Shown: in pieces, positions 7,524 to 12,433 of the stretch
Layout of the letters: each line of letters begins with the position of its first letter
How positions within the stretch are numbered: the stretch's first letter is position 1
Assembly (NCBI GenBank): GCA_018224505.1
Contig: JAGTVD010000488.1
Location: 1 to 12,433 of the forward strand
Direction of reading: 5' to 3'
DNA from: Desulfatitalea sp.
GTDB lineage: Bacteria; Desulfobacterota; Desulfobacteria; Desulfobacterales; Desulfosarcinaceae
Length of the DNA: 12,433 nucleotides
Notes under the pieces: generated by a model
Seen by the model: the letters and a program-made list of their open reading frames with translations, nothing else
What the model was told of the DNA's origin: nothing
The model's database searches: none
Translations under genes and position numbers: made by a program

Positions 7524-8204
7524 CTAACTTGCGGCAGATTCCAGGTCGGCCAACCGCTTCAACAGCTGATCCTGTTTTGGAACACCCATCACGAACTCCC
7601 TGAAGGTCCTGTCGCGCAAGTAGAACGACAATTTAGACATCATGGCCAGGTGCACCTGGGTCGATTCACTGAGCAACACTATCAACACCGCCACGGGTTG
7701 CTGATCGATGGCACTGAAATCCACGGGCCGCAACAGAAAACAGGTGCTTATTTGCGGCAGCGCCAACCCCAAACCGGGGTTGGCCCGCGGGTGCGGCATG
7801 GCAAATCCGTGGCCGATGCCGGTGGAGGCCAGTTGCTCCCGCTCCATCAGTTTCGCGTAGAGCCGATCCTGTTCGGACGCTGCCACATTGGGAATGTGCA
7901 ACACGGCCGACTGCAAGACCCCGGCCTTGGTCTCTCCCGGCACGTCGTAAAAGACACCCCCGCGTTGCATGGCCGGCACAATACCGTCAAAGGCCGGTTC
8001 GTCTGGTCCCATATCTCTGACGGCCGACTCCCCATATATTTTCAGGTGGTGTTCATCCGCCCACCGTCGCAGCACCTCTTGGCGAATCGTGTAATCCCCC
8101 CGATTCACCTGCATAGGAATTTTACCTTGCAACACCCAGCGGCGCACCGTTTCGGCGGGCATGCGCAATTGCTGGGCCACCTCCTTGAGCGACAACAACA
8201 TCAT
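7524..8204 (-). CDS. DNA-binding (excisionase/MerR-like HTH) fused to PTS EIIA type-2 domain
   Basis: The 226-residue product (from ATG 8204) has two parts. Residues about 3-50 form a helix-turn-helix of the excisionase/MerR type (LSLKEVAQQLRMPAETVRRW), followed by GKIPMQV. Residues about 80-220 resemble the fructose/nitrogen-type PTS EIIA domain (PtsN-like). They contain GIGHGFAMPHPR with the phosphorylatable histidine H138, and the HLAMMSKLS helix. No EIIB or EIIC is nearby, so it is probably a regulatory phospho-acceptor rather than a sugar transporter. An in-frame TTG at 8210 is possible; ATG 8204 has GGA six bases upstream. Its TAG overlaps the ribosome binding site of the CLC gene, ten bases before that start. 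A role in controlling the channel or its transcription is inferred. Confidence 0.88.
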   Translation of the reverse strand: MMLLSLKEVAQQLRMPAETVRRWVLQGKIPMQVNRGDYTIRQEVLRRWADEHHLKIYGESAVRDMGPDEPAFDGIVPAMQRGGVFYDVPGETKAGVLQSAVLHIPNVAASEQDRLYAKLMEREQLASTGIGHGFAMPHPRANPGLGLALPQISTCFLLRPVDFSAIDQQPVAVLIVLLSESTQVHLAMMSKLSFYLRDRTFREFVMGVPKQDQLLKRLADLESAAS

Positions 8205-8231
8205 GATCAATCCGTTCCAATCCTAAAGTTC

Positions 8232-8260
8232 TTGGCCTTTTGGCATGGCGCATGTATTAT
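8232..8260 (+). promoter_or_regulatory. Candidate sigma70-type promoter for rubredoxin
   Basis: TTGGCC (8232-8237) and TATTAT (8255-8260) are separated by 17 bases. They match the -35 and -10 consensus at four and five of six positions. Transcription would start near 8267 and give a leader of about 55 bases before the rubredoxin ATG. The call is by eye. Confidence 0.42.
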
Positions 8261-8283
8261 TCCATAGTCAGCGGCCTGAATCT

Positions 8284-8312
8284 TTTGTATACAATTGTTA
8301 TAAAAACCACAA
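8284..8312 (-). promoter_or_regulatory. Weak candidate promoter for the EIIA-CLC operon
   Basis: On the minus strand, TTGTGG (8312-8307) and TACAAA (8289-8284) are 17 bases apart, three and four of six matches to consensus. It lies in the AT-rich divergent region upstream of the EIIA-like gene and would give a leader of roughly 70 bases. The match is weak. Confidence 0.25.
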
Positions 8313-8321
8313 GGAGACACC

Positions 8322-8483
8322 ATGAGTCGTTATGAATGCCCGTGCGGTTACGTGTATGATCCGGCGGAAGGCGACGCCGAAAACAACATCCCCATCGGCA
8401 CCCCCTTCGAAGAACTTCCTGAAGACTGGGTTTGCCCCAAATGCGGCGCCGAAAAGGAGTACTTCGAAAAACTGGACGACTGA
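8322..8483 (+). CDS. Rubredoxin, with CxC first metal knuckle
   Basis: This 53-residue cytoplasmic iron protein carries single electrons on one Fe bound by four cysteines. In sulfate reducers rubredoxins commonly serve oxygen and superoxide reduction. The fold is recognisable throughout: CGYVYDPAEGD (8-18), IPIGTPFEELPEDWVCPKCG (23-42) and the aromatic core Y4, Y10, F29, W36. Cys ligands are C6, C8, C38 and C41. The first pair is C-P-C-G instead of the usual C-x-x-C-G, one residue short. The codons TGC CCG TGC GGT keep the frame, so it is not a frameshift. AAGGAG (8311-8316) lies five bases before ATG. An octamer repeat array starts within ten bases after the stop. No partner oxidoreductase is adjacent. 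Confidence 0.93.
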   Translation: MSRYECPCGYVYDPAEGDAENNIPIGTPFEELPEDWVCPKCGAEKEYFEKLDD

Positions 8484-8492
8484 CCCAACAGC

Positions 8493-8696
8493 CAACCAGT
8501 CAACTAATCAACCGAACAACCGAACAAACAATCACCCGAACAACCAAAAAACCGATCAACCAAACAATCACCCGAACAACCGTACAACCGATCAACCAAA
8601 CAACCGTACAACCGATCAACCGTACAACCGTACAACCGATCAACCGAACAACCGAACAACCGTACAACCAATCAACTGATCAACTGATCAACTGTT
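8493..8696 (+). repeat. Octamer tandem array 2 (CAACCGAT/CAACCGTA/CAACCGAA, about 25 units)
   Basis: From CAACCAGT at 8493 the sequence can be cut into 8-base units of the form CAACCGNN. The cleanest block, 8577-8664, is CAACCGTA, CAACCGAT, CAACCAAA, CAACCGTA, CAACCGAT, CAACCGTA, CAACCGTA, CAACCGAT, CAACCGAA, CAACCGAA, CAACCGTA. One four-base slip occurs near 8565, where CAAT interrupts the phase. Both ends are more degenerate; the 3' end is CAACTGAT twice, then CAACTGTT. Junctions alternate between GATC and GTAC. It fills nearly all the gap between the rubredoxin stop (8483) and the UbiA ribosome binding site (8706). It is the inverse of the array at 5139-5218. Confidence 0.95.
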
Positions 8697-8705
8697 CCAC
8701 CGACC

Positions 8706-8710
8706 AGGAG
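8706..8710 (+). promoter_or_regulatory. Ribosome binding site supporting a TTG start
   Basis: AGGAG at 8706-8710 lies seven bases before TTG 8718. It sits right after the octamer array and is the main reason for starting the prenyltransferase at the TTG rather than at a later ATG. Confidence 0.65.
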
Positions 8711-8717
8711 TTTAAAA

Positions 8718-9650
8718 TTGCGTGTGCCATCCATTGCTCTTTTTCAGCGCCTCAAGCCGTTTCTGGCTCTTTCCCGAACCCCCCATGGCCTGATCGACAT
8801 GGCGGCACCCGCCCTGGCGGCCCTGCTGTGCTTGGGGCACATGCCACCAATGGCGGTGGTCATCGTGGGCTTAGTAACCGCCTTTGCCGGTTACACATCC
8901 GTTTATGCAGTCAACGATCTTGTAGATTTGCGCACCGACCGGCGCAAGATGCGCACCGGCGGTTACAGTGAGGATGGGCACGATCTGGACGGCGTCATGA
9001 TGCGCCACCCCATGGCCAGGGGCGTTTTGAGTTTTGGTGCCGGCCTGACCTGGGCAGTTGCCTGGGGGGCGGTGGCGGTGGCCGGCGCCTATTGGCTCAA
9101 CCCGGTCTGTCTCTATTTTTTCGTGGCCGGGTGCCTGCTTGAGGCGCTATATTGCACCTTGTGGCGCATCACCCCCTGGCGCACGGTGATCAACGGCATT
9201 GTAAAAACATTGGGGGCCCTGGCGGCGATTTATGCCGTTGTCCCCAATCCTTCACCCTCGTTTGTGGCGGTGGTGTTCGGGTGGCTCTTTTTCTGGGAGA
9301 TCGGTGGCCAGAATATCCCCAACGACTGGACCGACGTGGTAGAGGACCGGCGTTTCGGTGCCCGTACCATCCCCTTGAAACTGGGCCTGGAACGGGCGGC
9401 GGTACTGACGCTGGCTTGCCTGACCGTGGCGCTGTTTTTGAATGTGGCGCTGCTTGGACTCTCACCGCTGCGGTTCGGAGCGCCCTATTTGCTGATCACT
9501 GTGGCCATCAATCTCTTTTTACTGCTGCTCCCAAGCCTGGCACTGGCCGAACACCACCGGCGGCAAGACGCAATGGCATTGTTCAATAAGGCCAGTTACT
9601 ATCCGCTGGCCATCCTCGCACTGGTCCTGACGCGCCTGTTGCAGACCTGA
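8718..9650 (+). CDS. UbiA-family prenyltransferase (substrate unknown)
   Basis: This 310-residue membrane enzyme should transfer a polyprenyl group onto an aromatic or other acceptor. It carries both Asp-rich motifs of UbiA enzymes that bind Mg-diphosphate: NDLVDLRTD (66-74) and NDWTDVVED (202-210), followed by RRFGARTIPLKLG. Several hydrophobic helices can be seen (about 27-62, 103-147, 160-195, 226-250, 255-280, 290-308). Between D74 and RHPMARGVLS (97-106) it has about 15 more residues than the common NDxxDxxxD...RPxxxG spacing. It could act in menaquinone, heme O or archaeal-like lipid synthesis. No such pathway gene is next to it, so the acceptor is left open. The start is TTG with AGGAG seven bases upstream; the first good helix follows soon after. 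Confidence 0.9.
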   Translation: MRVPSIALFQRLKPFLALSRTPHGLIDMAAPALAALLCLGHMPPMAVVIVGLVTAFAGYTSVYAVNDLVDLRTDRRKMRTGGYSEDGHDLDGVMMRHPMARGVLSFGAGLTWAVAWGAVAVAGAYWLNPVCLYFFVAGCLLEALYCTLWRITPWRTVINGIVKTLGALAAIYAVVPNPSPSFVAVVFGWLFFWEIGGQNIPNDWTDVVEDRRFGARTIPLKLGLERAAVLTLACLTVALFLNVALLGLSPLRFGAPYLLITVAINLFLLLLPSLALAEHHRRQDAMALFNKASYYPLAILALVLTRLLQT

Positions 9651-9719
9651 CAGCCAACAGGCGCGCCACCACCAATCATCAAAGTGCCTTCAGGCAGTCA
9701 TAATCCATGCGAATCGTCA

Positions 9720-9753
9720 AAAGAACTTCACCCCAATGTTGCAACTTTGGGGT
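9720..9753 (-). terminator. Near-perfect palindrome between convergent genes, likely terminator
   Basis: ACCCCAA (9730-9736) pairs with TTGGGGT (9747-9753). The bases between continue the symmetry as GTTG/CAAC after a single T-T mismatch, so 22 of 24 bases are symmetric. Read on the minus strand, the stem is followed by GAAG then TTCTTTT (to about 9720), a modest U tract that suits the flavoprotein gene ending at 9831. On the plus strand no U tract follows. It lies between convergent genes, where a terminator is expected, but it could also be a protein-binding dyad. Confidence 0.45.
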
Positions 9754-9802
9754 TCACTTAAAACTTAACCCCATATTCCGGACGATCCAGCTCAACATGT
9801 TT

Positions 9803-9820
9803 TCCAGCACACCCGCTGGA
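9803..9820. other. Small hairpin near the end of the flavoprotein gene
   Basis: TCCAGC (9803-9808) and GCTGGA (9815-9820) form a six-pair stem with a six-base loop. The 8-base direct repeat GGACGATC occurs at 9780-9787 and 9818-9825. On the plus strand TTATTT follows after ten bases, so it may help end the UbiA transcript. The evidence is slight. Confidence 0.25.
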
Positions 9821-9830
9821 CGATCGGGTA

Positions 9831-11282
9831 TTATTTAACGCTCCCCCACGGCAATATCCCCGCTGCCACCTTGGCCCGCTCCTCGTACTTTTTCAACGGG
9901 GATTCGTGCAGGATCATCATCTTCTGGGCCGCCATGGAACCTTCGGCATGCACCGTGGTCACCTCGTGGAAAGCCGATTCGTGGGAACAGACATGGCGCA
10001 TGGTCTCATGAATCATCTGTAAACGCTCCATGGTGCTGTACTCCTTGGCCCCACCCAGATAGTGCTCCAGGTAGCCATGAATATCGGGGTTGTCCCAATC
10101 CTTCTTGTCCGGTGCGGTGGCCAGAATTCCGCCACCGATATCCTGTATCAGTTTAACGAAATCATGATATTTGCTGGCAAAATGGAGTTTGGCCATATTG
10201 GCGATCAGCGGGTTGGGCACGGCGATGTCGCCGAACATGACCGGATCGTTGGCCGCCGCATTGGCCAGCGCGCGCAACGTTTCGACGTAGGCGGCGATGT
10301 CGGCCAACTTCTCGCGAATATGGCCCACCTTGAACAGCCCGTTGTACTTGGCCATGGCCACGGCGCACCCGGCCATCACCTCGACACTGGGCACCTTGTA
10401 GCTGATTGCCGTGAAACGGTGAAAGGTCGCAAAGGTGTAGGCCAAGTGCATGGAGTGCTGCCACTCGCCGCACATGAACACCCGATCCCAGGGCACCAAC
10501 ACATTGTCGAAAACGATCATGGCTTCGGTCAGCTCACGCACGGGCCGATCGGGGTGAAACTCCTTGTCCGACCAGGGCCCCCGGCCATTGCGGCAAATAA
10601 AAGTGATCCCTTCGGTATTGGCCGGTATGGCGAAACTGACGGCGTAATCGGCCTCATTCTCACGCATCTGGCGAGTGGGCACCACCAGGATCTCATTGGC
10701 TGCCGGGGCGCTGGTGATGTGGATCTTGGCCCCTTTGACGACGATGCCGTCCTTGTTCTTGTCTACCACATGCAAGTAATAATCGGGATGCTTCTGCTGG
10801 GAGGGCTCCCTGGAACGGTCCCCCTTTACGCAGGTGATCGCCCCGCACGTGTGCAGATCGTTTTTCCGCAGATGTTCCAGGAAGTTCTTGGCGTTGTCCT
10901 CGTACTGCTTGTTGCCCATCTGGCGCGCCACCGCCATGGCGGCGTTGAGGCAATCGGTGCCGATGTCTTTGCCGAACGGCAATCCGCCGGTTGTCCGCAT
11001 CAAACTATGGATCAGGCGGGTCCGGTTGCGCAAATCTTCGGCGCTTTTAGGGGTCACAAAGAACCGGTTGATCGGTTCACCCGTCTCCGGATGGGACGCA
11101 ACCAACAGATCCCGAATGGCCTTGTCATCAGTGGCGGCCATTTCATAACCGGCGCCGATCGTGTCCACCGTCAGGCCCAATACGCGGTGCCGGGTTACAT
11201 CTTCCACCTTCTCGCCACTGATGTAGACTTTTCTACCATCACGCAAACTTTGTTTGTACTCTTCCACAGTGCGAATGCCCAT
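9831..11282 (-). CDS. 4-hydroxyphenylacetate 3-hydroxylase / 4-hydroxybutyryl-CoA dehydratase superfamily flavoprotein lacking the Fe-S ligands
   Basis: This 483-residue soluble protein belongs to the HpaB/AbfD superfamily with an acyl-CoA-dehydrogenase-like fold that binds FAD. It resembles Clostridium aminobutyricum AbfD along most of its length, as recalled from memory. Matches include NRF (72-74), GAxTxxKGDRSREPSQQK (147-164), KGAKIHITSAPAANE (183-197), VVFDNVxxPxDRVF (about 256-269) and the C-terminal VHAEGSMAAQ. AbfD binds its [4Fe-4S] cluster with C99, C103, H292 and C299. Here the first pair falls in TTGGLPFGKDIG, which has no Cys. The histidine is kept (H288), but the last Cys is Tyr (Y295). 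It is therefore probably not a 4-hydroxybutyryl-CoA dehydratase, though it may be annotated so. The substrate is unknown; oxygen-dependent hydroxylation seems unlikely in an anaerobe. GGGAGG lies four bases before ATG 11282. Confidence 0.88.
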   Translation of the reverse strand: MGIRTVEEYKQSLRDGRKVYISGEKVEDVTRHRVLGLTVDTIGAGYEMAATDDKAIRDLLVASHPETGEPINRFFVTPKSAEDLRNRTRLIHSLMRTTGGLPFGKDIGTDCLNAAMAVARQMGNKQYEDNAKNFLEHLRKNDLHTCGAITCVKGDRSREPSQQKHPDYYLHVVDKNKDGIVVKGAKIHITSAPAANEILVVPTRQMRENEADYAVSFAIPANTEGITFICRNGRGPWSDKEFHPDRPVRELTEAMIVFDNVLVPWDRVFMCGEWQHSMHLAYTFATFHRFTAISYKVPSVEVMAGCAVAMAKYNGLFKVGHIREKLADIAAYVETLRALANAAANDPVMFGDIAVPNPLIANMAKLHFASKYHDFVKLIQDIGGGILATAPDKKDWDNPDIHGYLEHYLGGAKEYSTMERLQMIHETMRHVCSHESAFHEVTTVHAEGSMAAQKMMILHESPLKKYEERAKVAAGILPWGSVK

Positions 11283-11442
11283 AAAGCCTCCCTTGTGTTT
11301 GGTTGGTGAATACGATGATCAGTATCCGGATGGGTATTGTTGGTGATGACCCTTCGAAGTGCGGTCCGGTTCCCCGGTGTGGAAAACACGGAAAAGGTTC
11401 CCGCTGTAAGATTTCCAAAGGGCGGTTAGACCTACATGAGGC

Positions 11443-11470
11443 AACTTAGTGACGTCGGCGCTGGTGTCAA
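11443..11470 (-). promoter_or_regulatory. Candidate promoter for the flavoprotein gene
   Basis: On the minus strand a perfect -35 TTGACA (11470-11465) is followed 16 bases later by TAAGTT (11448-11443), three of six matches to a -10. The -35 overlaps the TGA stop of the PHP gene. The leader to ATG 11282 would be about 150 bases. It contains a small hairpin (CCG-TGT pairing with ACA-CGG near 11373-11390) and two GGTTCCC copies of unknown meaning. No open frame in the 11283-11466 gap looks coding. Confidence 0.35.
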
Positions 11471-12084
11471 GCGGCCGTGTGGTCCCCATGGGAATAGCGA
11501 CCTTCACGCAGGGCCTGGACCAGATGCGATTCGCTTGTGACCGGTTCTGAGAAACAGGTAAAGGCCTTGCCCAGGATATGCAGGCCATGGGCATCGGATC
11601 CCCCCGTCCCAGGCAACCCCATATGCGCCGCGGCCGCCTGTGCCAACCGGTTCTCCGCCGGCTGCAAACTGCCGTTCAGGGTTTCTATGCCTGATAAACC
11701 GGTCAGCTGCAAAACCCGGTCCCCTAAAGGTGAGCCGATCATAGCCCTCTGGTAGGGATGGGCGACGATGGCTGCGCCACCTCTCCGGTTGACCCATTCG
11801 ACAATCCGTTGCATGGGCAAACCCGGCAAAAAATCCCCCCTGCCGGCCCGAACGCCATAAATCAGCAAATGACCCTCCGCGGCCCGATATTCAAAACCCC
11901 GGAAAATGGGATAGTGCTCGGCTTTGGCGATCTCGTCGAAGGGTTGGCTCAAATCGTAAGAGTGGTGCTCGGTGATGCACACTCCGTCCAAGCCCACCCT
12001 CCGGGCCTGGGCGACAACGGTCTCCGGCCGGATGTTTGAATCACCGCCCAGGGTGGTATGCACATGCAGATCGATTCTGAACAC
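11467..12084 (-). CDS. PHP-domain metal-dependent phosphoesterase
   Basis: The 205-residue cytoplasmic protein has the full set of PHP metal-binding motifs: DLHVHTT (H7, H9), ITEHHS (E39, H40), GFEYR (E65), GH (H72), AHPY (H109), GIETLNG (E134) and GSDAHG (D164, H166). PHP enzymes hydrolyse phosphoesters with two or three metal ions. Relatives include TrpH/RNase AM and histidinol phosphatase. This one is shorter than TrpH and lacks its insertion, so the substrate is not assigned. The start is GTG 12084: the frame is closed upstream by TGA within ten bases, and the catalytic DLHVH sits immediately after. GGAG lies about 13 bases upstream, a loose spacing. Read in its own direction, it lies 184 bases upstream of the flavoprotein gene and may or may not be cotranscribed with it. 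Confidence 0.9.
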   Translation of the reverse strand: MFRIDLHVHTTLGGDSNIRPETVVAQARRVGLDGVCITEHHSYDLSQPFDEIAKAEHYPIFRGFEYRAAEGHLLIYGVRAGRGDFLPGLPMQRIVEWVNRRGGAAIVAHPYQRAMIGSPLGDRVLQLTGLSGIETLNGSLQPAENRLAQAAAAHMGLPGTGGSDAHGLHILGKAFTCFSEPVTSESHLVQALREGRYSHGDHTAA

Positions 12085-12393
12085 GTTGCGTCAATGGCTC
12101 CAGGATTGGGAAGAAAATGGTACCTGCTTCCTGCAGGATATCCGGATCCCACCAGAAGGACGGTCGCCGGGAACAGGTCGGTGCTTGCCTGAAAAAAAAG
12201 CGAACGTTTGATCGATTATAGCGAAGGTCGCCGTGACCGTCAATGGATTGTATGGGAATTTCCAGGGCGATGACATGTACCCCAAAGCGATGGCGCGGGG
12301 CCACTGTGCTCATCGAGCCGGTGCAACCGGTAGCGGGGGTGTGTCGCTGCACGCAACGGGGTTCAAGTGGCGCTAAGGGGTGTGCTCCGGGTA
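12085..12393. other. Intergenic stretch without a supported gene
   Basis: Upstream of the PHP gene, open frames exist on both strands. None has a recognisable family, a good ribosome binding site or a coding-like residue composition. A small CCGGT-GCA-ACCGG hairpin is visible near 12316-12332. I see no tRNA or other known RNA. Confidence 0.5.
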
Positions 12394-12429
12394 GGCCCGC
12401 AAACTCACTGCGTTCAGACAGTGCGGGCC
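12394..12429. repeat. GC-rich hairpin, REP-like palindromic element at window end
   Basis: GGCCCGCA (12394-12401) pairs perfectly with TGCGGGCC (12422-12429) over an apical region holding CACTG (12406-12410) and CAGTG (12419-12423), which offer an alternative inner stem. The form resembles short palindromic repeats scattered between genes in many GC-rich genomes. No T tract follows inside the window, so a terminator role is unproven. Confidence 0.55.
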
Positions 12430-12433
12430 GAAC

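Noticed and set aside
6635..8267. Plus-strand open frames of about 300 codons opposite the CLC and EIIA genes
   Set aside because: The sequences are rich in His, Gln and Arg without membrane segments or motifs; the minus-strand genes have clear families.
8493..8696. CRISPR array
   Set aside because: Units are 8 bases and contiguous, with no unique spacers and no cas genes in the window.
8432..8971. Open frame encoding a Thr/Asn/Gln/Pro repeat protein through octamer array 2
   Set aside because: The peptide repeat is a by-product of an 8-base DNA repeat; it overlaps rubredoxin and UbiA in other frames and has no signal peptide or start site support.
10062..11309. 415-codon plus-strand open frame opposite the flavoprotein gene
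   Set aside because: It is a shadow of a conserved minus-strand gene, with no recognised motif.
11972..12352. Small open frames on both strands around and beyond the PHP start
   Set aside because: They lack family resemblance and ribosome binding sites, and partly overlap the PHP gene.

Overview
The window reads as chromosomal DNA of a GC-rich anaerobic bacterium, most likely a sulfate-reducing or related member of the Desulfobacterota (Desulfobacterales-like). The inference rests on a small rubredoxin, a flavoprotein of the 4-hydroxyphenylacetate 3-hydroxylase / 4-hydroxybutyryl-CoA dehydratase superfamily, and a C_GCAxxG_C_C-type redox protein that appears to contain selenocysteine. No database search was possible, so the taxonomic call is an inference.

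Layout. 216-5145 (+): a sugar-nucleotide operon. manC (GDP-mannose synthesis) is followed by a complete dTDP-L-rhamnose set, rfbB-rfbA-rfbC-rfbD, with two ATGA stop/start overlaps. These genes supply activated mannose and rhamnose for surface polysaccharide. No glycosyltransferase lies in the window. 5139-5218: an octamer tandem array that begins inside the last codons of rfbD. 5300-5773 (+): a C_GCAxxG_C_C protein whose frame is interrupted by one TGA, exactly where the family has its first cysteine. A SECIS-like hairpin follows, so I annotate it as one selenoprotein gene. 5780-8204 (-): a two-gene operon, a DNA-binding/PTS EIIA fusion upstream of a CLC anion channel with C-terminal CBS domains. 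The stop codon of the first overlaps the ribosome binding site of the second. 8322-8483 (+): rubredoxin, divergent from that operon. 8493-8696: a second, longer octamer array of the same family in the opposite orientation. 8718-9650 (+): a UbiA-family prenyltransferase. 9831-11282 (-): the HpaB/AbfD-family flavoprotein, without the cysteine ligands of true 4-hydroxybutyryl-CoA dehydratase. 11467-12084 (-): a PHP-domain metal-dependent phosphoesterase. 12085-12433: no supported gene; it ends in a GC-rich hairpin.

The most interesting features are the probable selenoprotein with its SECIS, the pair of inverted octamer arrays bracketing a redox/ion-channel block (5139-8696), and the translationally coupled EIIA-CLC pair. 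The rest looks like ordinary core or accessory metabolism.
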